A DNA stretch of 64,000 bases, taken from Mesorhizobium sp. ES1-4 (GTDB taxonomy: Bacteria > Pseudomonadota > Alphaproteobacteria > Rhizobiales > Rhizobiaceae). The stretch spans positions 1 to 64,000 of the forward strand of contig NZ_JAIUGV010000012.1 of assembly GCF_020164745.1 (NCBI RefSeq), given 5' to 3'. Both the position numbers and the translations under genes were made by a program. Positions within the stretch are counted from its first letter, which is position 1. Every line of letters begins with the position of its first letter. The notes beneath the pieces are model-generated. The model did not search any database. It was given only the letters and a program-made list of their open reading frames with translations, and was not told where the DNA came from. This document shows, in pieces, positions 1 to 8,461 of the stretch.

Positions 1-1
1 A

Positions 2-157
2 TGCGGCTGCGCTGTAGGGACGGTCAAAAGCAGGCTGAACCGTGCCCGCGCCAACATTCTCGTATTGCTTGGGGAGAGTTCGCTGCAGACACTGATCGAA
101 CGGCGAAACCATCTGGCGGACGGTCAACTCGATATCGAGGGCGACAGCCGCAGATAG
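2..157 (+). CDS. RNA polymerase ECF sigma factor, 3' end (5' truncated by window)
   Basis: The open frame entering at base 2 encodes CGCAVGTVKSRLNRARANIL followed by about 30 polar residues and a TAG at 155-157. GTVKSR(L/V)xRAR is the recognition helix and end of sigma region 4 in extracytoplasmic-function sigma factors, which contacts the -35 element. Only this terminal part is visible, so the subgroup cannot be named. The neighbouring small genes lie on the opposite strand and converge on it. Family identity is confident; subgroup and target regulon are unknown. Confidence 0.75.
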   Translation, partial: CGCAVGTVKSRLNRARANILVLLGESSLQTLIERRNHLADGQLDIEGDSRR

Positions 158-161
158 TCAG

Positions 162-400
162 TTAGCGCAGCATACTCGCACACAGAAAAACCGCGGCTGC
201 CACCACGGCTACAATGACCAACAGCGGCCAGTTGCTGCGAGGCTGCGGTTGCGGTTCGCTTTCAGGAGGCCGCGTTGGGTTGGTGAAACTGGAGCTTCAG
301 TGGTCGCGTTTTGTATGCCGGCCGCCTCGGCGTCGGTCTCCAGCGGAGCCATGGCAGGATCGAAGCCCGGCGTTCTATCCTGCGTCTCTCCCGCCTGCAT
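162..400 (-). pseudogene. small tail-anchored membrane protein gene, frameshifted
   Basis: Two frames join into a sensible protein. The first (ATG at 398-400) gives an acidic polar N-terminus containing RTPGFDPAMAPLETDAEAAG. After a one-frame change near 276-281 the second frame gives a proline-rich linker (PPESEPQPQPRSNWP) and a C-terminal hydrophobic helix, LLVIVAVVAAAVFLC, ending ASMLR and stop at 162-164. The joined product would be about 79 residues, polar outside with one C-terminal membrane anchor. Either the gene is broken or the sequence has an indel. No function is recognised. No upstream extension is possible, because a TAG lies in frame at 425-427. Confidence 0.4.
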
Positions 401-580
401 CTGGCCTTCGGCAGAGGCCGGTGGCTACCGCGCGCGGCTCGGCGAATGCCGACGGCCGTCTTCCTGAAAAGCGTGGCGACCCGCGTAATGGCGCTCAAAG
501 GTGAGTACCGGTTGTGGGGCACCACATGTATCAAATTCGCGCCTGCCCCGGCTAGGCAATGGGTATCCGCGTTGAATGCA

Positions 581-811
581 TTAAGCGCCTCGGGGAGCCC
601 TCGCCGCTGGCATATCTTTATTTTCGATGGAGTATGCAAATTCCTCCCCTCGCACTTCGTCGGTGACCCGTATCCATTTCTTTTCCCATGTTTGACTGCC
701 GATCTTTCGGTTGATCAACTCCGAAGCAGCCCTCAACGGCGTTGGTGCATCTATCGCCCGCGATCTTACCGAGCGATCATTGTGCATTTCTTCAACGAGA
801 TAGGTCGGCAT
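581..811 (-). CDS. hypothetical protein, 76 aa
   Basis: The gene begins at an ATG (809-811) just downstream of an exceptionally good ribosome binding site, GGAGGAGGTGA. The product is mixed-charge and soluble, with the core LRAASELINRKIGSQTWEKKW and no signal peptide or membrane segment. Small proteins of this pattern, a variable start followed by TPLRAASE and a WxxxWIRVTDE-like core, occur in rhizobia as conserved hypotheticals (recalled, not searched). The gene stands alone between a frameshifted membrane gene and a decayed WD40 gene. Function unknown; I am fairly sure that it is coding. Confidence 0.6.
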   Translation of the reverse strand: MPTYLVEEMHNDRSVRSRAIDAPTPLRAASELINRKIGSQTWEKKWIRVTDEVRGEEFAYSIENKDMPAARAPRGA

Positions 812-858
812 TCACCTCCTCCGTAGCAGGCATCGATTATTAACGTCTGCTAATGGAC

Positions 859-1550
859 TTAGTTGCAGCCAAGCTGGCTGACTCTCGTCCTCGGGGCTGG
901 ATTCGGTTGACATTTTCGCTCCTGTTGCATGCCGTCTGCCTTTGCTATTTGCACATCTGCGCGGGAAAGGTTCGCGGCGGTGCCGTCGACGGTGCCCACC
1001 GCCAGCTGCAGTCCGTCGCCGGACCAGGCAAGCGCGGTCACCGGACTGCCCGCGGTCTGACGAGGAGTTCGTCCCGCGCGCCGATCTGGGCGATGGTGAT
1101 CCGGCCCGTTGGCATAGCCGGCTGCTATCATTTTCTTCTTGGGGTGCGGCCACCGGCTCGACCGGAACCAGTCCGGCGCGACCAGTCTCTAGCGCGCCAG
1201 AGGTTTCGCCGCCAAGTGGCGGGGCGGTCACGGACCAGCCGGCGATCCGGAAAGCGCCCGATGCAAACAGCGCATTCTCAGGCAGGCTCCAGCAACTGTC
1301 CGACCGGTGATGGAAATCCCGCAACAATGTCAGCTCGGCCATCGGTCATGTCGACCAGGGCAAAGGCTCCGGTTTCGAGCCCGCAGGCCAGCCACATGCC
1401 GTCGCCACTCCAGCGCATGGACACCGGGCGCGCCAAAAGCGAAATGTCGCGCATTGGGGCTGGGCCGTCTTCCAGCGCCCAGATCGATGGGTATATGGCT
1501 CCAGGTGACGAGGGGCATTCTTGATCGGGCGCTAGACCAGAACTGACACA
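859..1550 (-). pseudogene. WD40-repeat protein, decayed 3' part
   Basis: WD40-like segments are spread over more than one minus-strand frame. The upstream segment has PVSMRWSGDGMWLACG then GAFALVDMTDGRADI and hits a stop. A middle piece continues in another frame (ENALFASGAFRIAGW). A third has MIAAGYANG, then SPVTALAWSGDGLQLAVG. Between the last two, a one-base change and its compensation about 60 nt later would restore GRITIAQIGARDELLVR. The pattern 'xVxxxxWSxDGxxLAxG' matches the last blades of a rhizobial WD40 propeller protein of about 330 aa (recalled). The 5' half is missing. Repeated frameshifts argue for a relic rather than one sequencing error. Confidence 0.55.
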
Positions 1551-1739
1551 ACGGAATAAGCATCACGTTTGTCACCCGCAAAGACTTTGCTTTATGATAG
1601 CTGGTCAGCTTCTGTCTGGATCGAACGATCGGCACAACGCTGGATAGTCTTTCATGCTTCCCGAAAGTGGGCATTCGACAACAAACGGGGGCTTGCATAC
1701 GACGGTATTCGAGCGGCGGGGGACGCGCGAAGGCGACTC

Positions 1740-2351
1740 TTAGGCGGCTTTCTTCGCGAACGCCCATACCATAAGTGGGTATTCCTCATCGTTGCTGAGG
1801 TCTCGCCACAACCCGTAGGCCCGCACCGGGCCGCCAATATGGGCCTTGGCACAGGCCTTGTTGCCCCAACCAAATGCCTGCACGTCATCCTCGCCGAAGC
1901 CACCTTCGACCATCAACTGCTTCAGCCCCGCAGGCGTCCAGCGGTTGTAGTCGTGCGGGCGGGCATGCACACGGAACAGGAAGGGTGTGGCCACCATCGC
2001 CCAGCCGCCAGGCTTGGTCATGGCGTGGATGTTGGCGACCGCGGTGTGCGGGCGCTGGACATGTTCAAGCACCTGGTCGGCGATGACGATGGAATATTGC
2101 TCTTCGGTGCGATTCTTGCAGATGTCGAAATCCGGGAAATCGACCGAACGGTAATGTGGGCAAAGCGCGCGCCAGTACCGGTTCCAGCCCGGCGAGATCT
2201 CGATCACGTCGCGCGATTTGCGGTTGGCCGCTTCAAGGAATGTGGTGAAGGCCTCGATTTGGCGGATGCGTAACCAGTTGCGGCTGTCGTAACGAAGCAG
2301 CCGCTTCACGGTTTGTTTTCCCCGGCTTGTCAGTGCGGCAACGCTTGTCAT
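1740..2351 (-). CDS. class I SAM-dependent methyltransferase, 203 aa
   Basis: The start is the ATG at 2349-2351, with AGGAGG a few bases upstream; the longer frame reaches into an unrelated repeat relic and is rejected. The product has a basic N-terminus (residues 1-35), a degenerate motif I (VIEISPGWNRYWR, about 49-61), an acidic post-I region (SVDFPDFDICK), and motif IV/V as DQVLEHVQRP then MTKPGGW, where a class I methyltransferase ends strand 4 and begins the next helix. It closes with a Trp-rich segment. Such proteins often modify lipids, sugars or small molecules; the substrate is not deducible. It is a single gene, convergent with nothing recognisable. Confidence 0.75.
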   Translation of the reverse strand: MTSVAALTSRGKQTVKRLLRYDSRNWLRIRQIEAFTTFLEAANRKSRDVIEISPGWNRYWRALCPHYRSVDFPDFDICKNRTEEQYSIVIADQVLEHVQRPHTAVANIHAMTKPGGWAMVATPFLFRVHARPHDYNRWTPAGLKQLMVEGGFGEDDVQAFGWGNKACAKAHIGGPVRAYGLWRDLSNDEEYPLMVWAFAKKAA

Positions 2352-2468
2352 TTTCGACCTCCTCCTGCCCACCGCAAATCTTTCTACTCCGCAAACCGTA
2401 CAAAAGAATGACGACGGGAAGGAGTTGGCGCAGAAAGTGCCGGTCTCCCGCCGCTGCGAATTCATTGA

Positions 2469-2610
2469 ATAATCGCCGTTGTAGAACCGGTCGTCGCAGG
2501 ATGCGGGTAGATATGGCCGCAGCGGTCTCCGGGTAGCGGCAGAGTTCACCGCCGCGTCGCTGAGGAGTCGTAGCGACGCCGACGACGGCGCCGAGTAGAG
2601 GCCACTCGCC
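2469..2610 (-). repeat. degenerate copy of the 3' end of the glycine-zipper lipoprotein gene
   Basis: About 140 nt here match, with scattered substitutions, the 3' part of the intact gene at 10494-10811 on the same strand. The shared peptide is LLGAVVG, then ATTPQRRG and ELCRY, a frame change, and CDDRFYNGDY. The original terminal TATTGA is TATTCA, so the stop is lost. The 5' two thirds of the gene (signal peptide, lipobox, zipper) are absent. It lies immediately upstream of the methyltransferase promoter region. It is a relic of a partial duplication or of a former tandem paralogue. Confidence 0.7.
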
Positions 2611-2779
2611 GTCCCGTGTGATCAATATCGTCGTGACCAGGACCTCTATGAACTGCCTGGTCGGCCGTGGGACCGGTTGACGTTCAGGGGGAGGAACATT
2701 ACCATGTTCCTTGTTTGTTCCCCGGCGCGCAAGCCGCCAAGATTTGTCTGCCTCGGCCCCCCCTCGGAAGGCCTACGAA

Positions 2780-3142
2780 ATGCATGACCTGATCGACTTC
2801 CTACGGTCGAATGCGGCACTGGTGCTTGCCAATCCAACACCGTTTGCAACCTTCGCAATTCTCTTTGGGAGCGGAGGCTTCGTGGTCGGCCGCTACTTCT
2901 TGACCGAGCGGATTGCCAATCTCGAAAGCCGGCTTGCGCGGCGCGATGATGAGATCAAAGATCTGAAATCTGGGCAATCATTTCAGGAATCTGACGACGA
3001 GCACCCTTTGCTTGTCCCTGTGCTTAGCACGTCGTTCCCTGAGGCGACGCCGATGTCGGGAAAAATGGCCCGATCCGCGCCGCGCGGGAAGACTAGCAGA
3101 CCCGTGTCGCCAGGTCAGCGTCCAGGCCGAGGGCAGCGGTAG
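2780..3142 (+). CDS. hypothetical membrane-anchored coiled-coil protein, 120 aa
   Basis: Starting at the ATG at 2780 the product begins MHDLIDFLRSN, has one hydrophobic segment (about residues 14-40, FATFAILFGSGGFVVGRYFL) and then a charged heptad-like helix, RIANLESRLARRDDEIKDLK (about 44-63), likely a short coiled coil. The rest is low-complexity Ser/Pro/Arg. This is the layout of a small inner-membrane protein with a cytoplasmic coiled coil. The Shine-Dalgarno is modest (GGAAGG). A 27-codon frame at 2704-2787 with a better ribosome site overlaps the start and could couple translation. Function not recognised. Confidence 0.5.
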   Translation: MHDLIDFLRSNAALVLANPTPFATFAILFGSGGFVVGRYFLTERIANLESRLARRDDEIKDLKSGQSFQESDDEHPLLVPVLSTSFPEATPMSGKMARSAPRGKTSRPVSPGQRPGRGQR

Positions 3143-3275
3143 GATGAGAATTGAATTCTTTTGGCGCCAGCGAACGATCCAGTTCGACCGTTCCGCAGCA
3201 GAGTGAATCCTCGGCCACGCTATCAAGCGGCTGCCGCGCGTTTCTTGAATCGACTTTCCTAGAGTCGAGCAACTT

Positions 3276-3395
3276 ATGACACACCTCGAGTTGCTCGACG
3301 AAATTGCGCGCCGAGACGATGCGAAGGATACGGGTTGGCTAACCATCCGACCTGAGCGCTTTGAGAAGCGCTTCCGGGAAGCTTCGTCTCTCTAG
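3276..3395 (+). CDS. possible small protein, 39 aa
   Basis: ATG at 3276 to TAG at 3393-3395 encodes MTHLELLDEIARRDD then GWLTIRPERFEKRFREASSL, a charged, probably helical peptide with a natural-looking composition. There is no strong Shine-Dalgarno. It could be a real small gene or the truncated front of a larger one. The flanking bases (3143-3275 and 3396-3660) show nothing that I can support. Confidence 0.3.
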   Translation: MTHLELLDEIARRDDAKDTGWLTIRPERFEKRFREASSL

Positions 3396-3660
3396 GCAAG
3401 CCTCATAAACGGACGCAACAGCAGTCTGTCTTGGAGCGGCTGAGTCTGAAAGCGGGGTGGGATGGCGCGCCATAGTGGGGCGATGAAACGCCTCAGGCAG
3501 ACCTCTGCGTCGGCAGCGCCTTGCCGCCAGCCCGCATAGGAGCCCTTTTGATTTCTTAAATCGCAACGTCTGGGCGCGCCATCATACAACTGCGATGAGG
3601 GTTGACCACGTCGTCAGGAGCGCCAGGTAGCTTCGATGTCCCCGCGTCAACGAGGTTACC

Positions 3661-4206
3661 ATGTCCATCATCGTCAATGGCTCAGCAACGCCGCTGCCCC
3701 CAGATCCGCGTGTTTCGTTGCTCGATCTTCTGCGCGAACATCTAAAGCTGACAGGCACCAAGAAGGGCTGCAATCAGGGGGCGTGCGGCGCCTGCACGGT
3801 CTTGTTGGACGGTGAACGCGTGGTATCGTGCCTGACGCTTGCGGTGCAGGCAGAAGGGCGTGCGGTCACCACTGTGGAAGGGCTCGCGCAATCGGACAAG
3901 CTTCACCCACTTCAGCAGGCGTTTATCGACCGTGACGGCTTTCAGTGCGGCTATTGCACGCCGGGACAAATCTGCTCCGCCATCGGCATGGCCGCGGAGT
4001 TAGAACGCGGGGTTCCCAGCCACGTCACCGGCGATCTGACGGCCGGCACTATCGCTGCCAGCCGCGAAGAGCTTGCGGAGCGCATGAGCGGCAATCTGTG
4101 CCGGTGCGGCGCGCATAACGGCATCATCGATGCGATCGCCGCGACATTTATCAGCAAGGAGGCCGCGCAGCCTTATCGGCCTGATGGCCCGGAGATGGCA
4201 GCATGA
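3661..4206 (+). CDS. paoA: aldehyde oxidoreductase, 2Fe-2S subunit (PaoA-like)
   Basis: This is the iron-sulfur subunit of a molybdenum hydroxylase of the xanthine oxidase family; it passes electrons from the molybdenum site to FAD. The 181-residue product has the plant-type cluster motif (Cys37, Cys42, Cys45, Cys57 in GCNQGACGACTV...SC) and the second helical-domain cluster (Cys96, Cys99, Cys147, Cys149 in CGYCTPGQ and LCRCG). E. coli PaoA is longer because of a Tat signal; here an in-frame TAG at 3628-3630 excludes an upstream leader, so the complex is probably cytoplasmic. A GAGG lies 6 nt before the ATG. The stop overlaps the next start (ATGA), the first of three coupled genes. Confidence 0.9.
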   Translation: MSIIVNGSATPLPPDPRVSLLDLLREHLKLTGTKKGCNQGACGACTVLLDGERVVSCLTLAVQAEGRAVTTVEGLAQSDKLHPLQQAFIDRDGFQCGYCTPGQICSAIGMAAELERGVPSHVTGDLTAGTIAASREELAERMSGNLCRCGAHNGIIDAIAATFISKEAAQPYRPDGPEMAA

Positions 4207-5180
4207 CCCCGTTCCAATATTCCCGAGCGACGAGCGCGGCCGAGGCGGTACAGAGCGCAGGCCTAGAGGCAGCCAAATATCTTGGCGGCGGCACCAATCT
4301 GGTGGACCTGATGCGCGAGACGATCGAGCGCCCGGCTGTCCTCGTGGATGTGACTGGGCTGTCGGCAAACATCGATGAGCGTGAGGGCGGATTGCTGATC
4401 GGAGCGGCGGTTCGAAATACCGCCTTGGCCGAGCACCGCGTCGTGCGCGAGCGCTATCCCGTTCTGGCCCGCGCCATTCTTGCCGGCGCCTCCGCTCAGA
4501 TCCGCAACATGGCGACGGTGGGCGGCAACATCCTGCAACGCACACGCTGCGCGTATTTCTATGACGACGAGGGATCGCGCTGCAACAAGCGCACGCCCGG
4601 ACAAGGCTGTGACGCCTTGGACGGCTTCAATCGCATGCACGCAATTCTCGGCACCTCGCCGGCCTGTGTCGCGACACATCCTTCGGACATGTGCGTGGCG
4701 CTCGCCGCGCTCGATGCAACGGTCCATCTTGAGGGTAGGCAGGGCAGACGAACGCTGGCGTTGACCGACCTCCATCGCTTGCCGGGCGATCACCCTGAGA
4801 TCGAGACGGTTCTGGAGCCAGGCGAGTTGATCACCGCCGTCGAACTGCCGCCGCTGACAATGGCGTCGACCTATCGCAAGGTGCGCGATCGCGCGAGCTA
4901 TGCTTTTGCCCTTGTCTCCGTCGCCGCGGCGCTGCGGGTGGAGGACGGTGCCGTCAAGGCGGTGCGCCTCGCCCTCGGCGGAGTGGCGCACAAGCCCTGG
5001 CGGGCCTGGAAGGCGGAGGCGGCGCTGAAAGACGGTCCTGTCACCGCGGAGGCCTTTCGGGCGGCCGCGGAAGCGGAACTCGCCGACGCCGCTCCATTGC
5101 GTGACAACGCGTTCAAGATCGAACTGGCCAAGCGCACCATGGTCAGCGTGCTCGGCGAATTGGCGGGAGAAGCCGCATGA
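4203..5180 (+). CDS. paoB: aldehyde oxidoreductase, FAD-binding subunit (PaoB-like)
   Basis: The 325-aa medium subunit carries FAD between the iron-sulfur subunit and the electron acceptor. FAD-binding loops are visible at 27-33 (LGGGTNL) and 105-109 (TVGGN). Residues 116-155 contain four cysteines (116, 127, 136, 155, in RTRCAYFYDDEGSRC and GQGCDALDG...SPAC), the extra loop that in E. coli PaoB binds a 4Fe-4S cluster. This separates it from ordinary CoxM-type subunits and supports the Pao assignment. It overlaps paoA and paoC by 4 nt at each end (ATGA), so the subunits are probably made in equal amounts. Confidence 0.9.
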   Translation: MTPFQYSRATSAAEAVQSAGLEAAKYLGGGTNLVDLMRETIERPAVLVDVTGLSANIDEREGGLLIGAAVRNTALAEHRVVRERYPVLARAILAGASAQIRNMATVGGNILQRTRCAYFYDDEGSRCNKRTPGQGCDALDGFNRMHAILGTSPACVATHPSDMCVALAALDATVHLEGRQGRRTLALTDLHRLPGDHPEIETVLEPGELITAVELPPLTMASTYRKVRDRASYAFALVSVAAALRVEDGAVKAVRLALGGVAHKPWRAWKAEAALKDGPVTAEAFRAAAEAELADAAPLRDNAFKIELAKRTMVSVLGELAGEAA

Positions 5181-7507
5181 ACATCCTGGAGCAAGCGGGT
5201 GAGGCGGCCAAGGGCGCGGCCCAAGGCGTGCTGAAAAAAGCAATCGAACTGGCGCCCGACAGCTGGTTGCCGGGCGGCAGGCCCGATCCGCTCATCCATC
5301 ACCAGCATGGGCATGTGGGCAAACCCATGTCGCGGATCGACGGGCCTCTCAAGGTCAAGGGCGCGGCGCGTTTCTCCGCCGAGTTCCCGCTCGTCGGCAT
5401 GACCTACGCGGCTGTGGCGTTCAGCACGATCGCCAAGGGCCGGATCGCGACCCTGGACATAAAGGCTGCGGCGGAAGCGCCGGGCGTGGTGCTGGTGATG
5501 ACGCACCTCAATGCGCCGCCGATGAAACCGACGCCGCTGTTCATGACCCATTCCAAGGCGGCGGGCGGCGACAATCTAGCAGTCATGCAGGACGACCGTA
5601 TCCACTGGAATGGCCAGCCGGTCGCCGTCGTCCTGGCGGAAACCCAGGAGCAGGCGGATCATGCCAAGTCGCTGATCCGCGTCGAATACGAGGCCGAGCC
5701 GGCGACCACGTCGCTGGCCGCAGCCAAGGCGCAAGGCACCGGGCCGGGTCAGTTCATGGGCGAGCCGCTGAAGCTGGAAATCGGTGATGCCGAGGCGCGG
5801 TTGGTCGAGGCCCCGCACAAGATATCCGCCACCTACCGCACACCTCGCCAGAACCACAATGCCATCGAGCCGCACGCTGCGATGCTGGTGTGGAATGGCG
5901 AGGAACTGAGGGTACATGATTCCTCGCAAGGCGTGGCGCACACCGCGTGGTCCCTCGCGAAGATCTTCGACATCGACGAGAAGCAGGTGAATGTCACGTC
6001 GCCCTATGTGGGCGGCGGCTTCGGCTCGAAGTGCCTGTGGCAGCACCAGGTGCTGGGGGCGGCGGCGGCGAAGCTTGCCGCCCGACCGGTGCGGATCGCC
6101 CTGTCGCGCGAAGGCGTTTTCAGGGTGGTCGGCGGTCGCAGTCTGACTGAACAGCATGTGGCGATCGGCGCGCAGCCGGATGGCCGGTTTACCTCGATCA
6201 TCCACACCGGCGTCACCGTGATGACCCGGCACAATGCCTTTCCCGAGCCATTTATTGTTGCAACGCGCAGCGGCTACGCCGCCGACAACTTCAAGCTTGA
6301 TGTCGAGGTGGCGTATATAGACATGGTGGCCAACACCTTCATGCGGGCACCCGGCGAAGCCGTCGGCACATTCGGGCTCGAATGTGCCATTGACGAACTG
6401 GCCGAAGAACTCGGCATGGACCCGATCGAACTGCGCATCCGCAACGAACCGGAAAAGGATCCGACCGAAGGCACTCCCTTTTCGTCAAGGCATATCGTCG
6501 AGGCCTATCGAGCCGGCGCCGAGCGTTTTGGCTGGAGCCAGCGAACCGCGCCTGGGATGCGCCGGGAAGGCGAATGGCTGGTCGGCATGGGCTGCGCGAC
6601 GGGCACCTATCCCTACTACCGCATGCCGGGCGGCGCGGCTCGGATCACTCTCACCCGCGACGGCCGGGCGACAGTGGCGGTGGCGGCTCACGAAATGGGG
6701 ATGGGCACGGCTACCGTGAATATGTCCATCGCCGCCGAAAGGCTTGGCTTGCCGCTTGACCACGTTTCGATCGAATACGGGGATTCGACCCTTCCAGGTG
6801 TGATCCTGGCTGGTGGCTCGCAGCAGACAGCGTCCATCGGAGCGTCGGTAATCGCCGCCCAGCGGGTGCTTGTGACCGAGTTGCTCAAGCTCGCGGGAAA
6901 CGACTCGCCGCTGGCCGGGCTCGGCGCCGACCAGGTTGGTGGCTACGATGCAGGCCTGGCCAAGCTCGATGAGCCGGAACGCCACGAGAGCTACGCTTCC
7001 ATTCTGTCGCGTGCGGGACGCGACGAGGTGGTGGCCCAAGCGAGCGCGCCTCCGCCGTTGGAATTGCAACACTGGTCGATGCATTCCTACAGCGCGATCT
7101 TCTGCGAGGTGCGCGTCAACGCAGTGACGGGCGAAACGCGGGTAAGCCGTGTGCTCGGCTCATTCGATTGCGGCCGTATCCTCAATCCGAAGACGGCCGC
7201 AAGCCAGTTCCGCGGCGGCATCATCATGGGCCTCGGACTGGCGCTGATGGAGGAAACCGAGTTCGACGAACGCAACGGTCGCATCATGAACGCCAGCCTG
7301 GCCGACTATCACGTGCCGGTGCATCTGGATGTCCCGCCGATCGAGGTGATCTGGACCGACATTCCCGATCCGCACACGCCGATGGGCGCTCACGGCGTCG
7401 GCGAGATCGGCATTACGGGCACCGGCGCCGCCGTCGCCAACGCGGTTTACAACGCCACCGGGAAGCGCATTCGCGACCTGCCGCTCACGCTCGACAAGCT
7501 CATGTGA
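5177..7507 (+). CDS. paoC: aldehyde oxidoreductase, molybdopterin-binding subunit (PaoC-like)
   Basis: The 776-aa large subunit binds the molybdenum cofactor and oxidises aldehydes, often aromatic ones, to carboxylic acids. Family landmarks are a GGGFGSK cofactor loop near 280, the MRAPGEA segment near 390, the GGSQQTASIG stretch near 550, and the terminal GVGEIGITG with the catalytic glutamate near 743. The N-terminal 35 residues (MNILEQAGEAAKG...) form an extra amphipathic helix beyond the usual start. No paoD/xdhC-type cofactor-insertion gene follows; it must be supplied elsewhere. The start overlaps the paoB stop. Confidence 0.9.
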   Translation: MNILEQAGEAAKGAAQGVLKKAIELAPDSWLPGGRPDPLIHHQHGHVGKPMSRIDGPLKVKGAARFSAEFPLVGMTYAAVAFSTIAKGRIATLDIKAAAEAPGVVLVMTHLNAPPMKPTPLFMTHSKAAGGDNLAVMQDDRIHWNGQPVAVVLAETQEQADHAKSLIRVEYEAEPATTSLAAAKAQGTGPGQFMGEPLKLEIGDAEARLVEAPHKISATYRTPRQNHNAIEPHAAMLVWNGEELRVHDSSQGVAHTAWSLAKIFDIDEKQVNVTSPYVGGGFGSKCLWQHQVLGAAAAKLAARPVRIALSREGVFRVVGGRSLTEQHVAIGAQPDGRFTSIIHTGVTVMTRHNAFPEPFIVATRSGYAADNFKLDVEVAYIDMVANTFMRAPGEAVGTFGLECAIDELAEELGMDPIELRIRNEPEKDPTEGTPFSSRHIVEAYRAGAERFGWSQRTAPGMRREGEWLVGMGCATGTYPYYRMPGGAARITLTRDGRATVAVAAHEMGMGTATVNMSIAAERLGLPLDHVSIEYGDSTLPGVILAGGSQQTASIGASVIAAQRVLVTELLKLAGNDSPLAGLGADQVGGYDAGLAKLDEPERHESYASILSRAGRDEVVAQASAPPPLELQHWSMHSYSAIFCEVRVNAVTGETRVSRVLGSFDCGRILNPKTAASQFRGGIIMGLGLALMEETEFDERNGRIMNASLADYHVPVHLDVPPIEVIWTDIPDPHTPMGAHGVGEIGITGTGAAVANAVYNATGKRIRDLPLTLDKLM

Positions 7508-7610
7508 TGGCTGTCGGTCGCGGGCCGGGCTCAAACGAGAAGCTTCCGATCCGCGGCCTCCGAAAGATCGATCAACCCCGTGCGTGGGACAGAGAACGGA
7601 GGAACGAACT

Positions 7611-7910
7611 ATGTTGGGCGACAAATATGAACGCATTCAGCGCCGCGCCTATGAGATCTGGCAGCGGAGCGGCGAACTGCACGGTCAGCATGAAGAGCAT
7701 TGGCATCAGGCCAGCAGGGAGATCGAACGCGAGGATAATGGACTTGGCGAACAACCGGGCGCCGCGATCCCTGGCGCGGTCACGATCCCATCAGGCCAGC
7801 CCGATCCTCTCGCCGCCGAGGCGTTGGCGCGGAAAACCGGGATGGCCGGCGACCAGTCGCAAGCCTCGGCAGCGGATGACGCCAAGTCGCAACGACGGAC
7901 AAACGTCTGA
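7611..7910 (+). CDS. DUF2934 domain protein, 99 aa
   Basis: The start is the ATG at 7611, preceded by GGAGG about 10 nt upstream; an in-frame ATG at 7584 would add nine unconvincing residues. Residues 5-35 (YERIQRRAYEIWQRSG then HEEHWHQASREIE) are the DUF2934 signature 'I..RAYEIWE..G...HDEHW..A..E', a short helical domain of unknown role common in rhizobia. The remainder is low-complexity Ala/Pro/Gln. It follows paoC by about 100 nt and is probably a separate unit. Bases 7911-8218 show no supported gene. Confidence 0.75.
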   Translation: MLGDKYERIQRRAYEIWQRSGELHGQHEEHWHQASREIEREDNGLGEQPGAAIPGAVTIPSGQPDPLAAEALARKTGMAGDQSQASAADDAKSQRRTNV

Positions 7911-8218
7911 ACGCCGTTCGACACGGTCAAGAAACTCGATCAGGCGCACGCTACGCAAGTCCAGCTAAGCTAGTCAGTCGTGAAAGATAAGCCGCTGCGT
8001 TGGCCGAATCGGTCCATCCGGCAGTCTCTCTACGGATGCACGAGGTATCCTCGTCAAAGCACTTCACGAGGCATTTGAGGCCACAAAGGTCGCGCGACAC
8101 CTCTAAGTCGCTGCTCTTCGTTCCCGGCATCCGTCGAGACGGGTACGCGCGCACGGCATCGAGGCTCCAGGAACAAAGTGGTTCCGCTAATGTTGGGATA
8201 AAATTAGCGGAGACGAAT

Positions 8219-8461
8219 ATGAAATTCTTGCCCGTTCTGGAACCCTGCGGCACATGGGCGGTATTCGACACTACAACCGACGAACCGGCCGAGTTTGCAG
8301 ATGAGTGCCTCATTGGTCTGACAAAGGCTGGCGCTATTTGGTTCGCGGCAAGAGCCAGCCACGATCAAAGAAGAAACCGTTGCTGGCAGGCATCGAGCAT
8401 CAGCGTCCTTGGTAGCGCTGGGTTTTTTCAGCAGCAACGACGCGAACAGTCGTGGGGGTGA
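8219..8461 (+). CDS. hypothetical protein, 80 aa
   Basis: The start at 8219 has GGAG 9 nt upstream (GCGGAGACGAAT). The product begins MKFLPVLEPCGTWAVFDTTT then EPAEFADECLIGLTKA, a compact fold-like stretch found in small rhizobial hypotheticals (recalled). The second half becomes Arg/Gln/Ser-rich and looks less natural, so the end may be frameshifted. The TGA at 8459-8461 overlaps the ATG of the next gene (TGATG), suggesting translational coupling. No function recognised. Confidence 0.5.
   Translation: MKFLPVLEPCGTWAVFDTTTDEPAEFADECLIGLTKAGAIWFAARASHDQRRNRCWQASSISVLGSAGFFQQQRREQSWG

Noticed and set aside
2704..2787. 27-codon leader-like frame with a good GGGGAGGA site before the coiled-coil protein
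   Set aside because: Possible coupling peptide, but the peptide is unremarkable and could be chance; left as a comment on the gene.
4263..5243. Minus-strand frame of 326 codons across paoB
   Set aside because: Shadow of the PaoB gene; the opposite frame carries all cofactor motifs.
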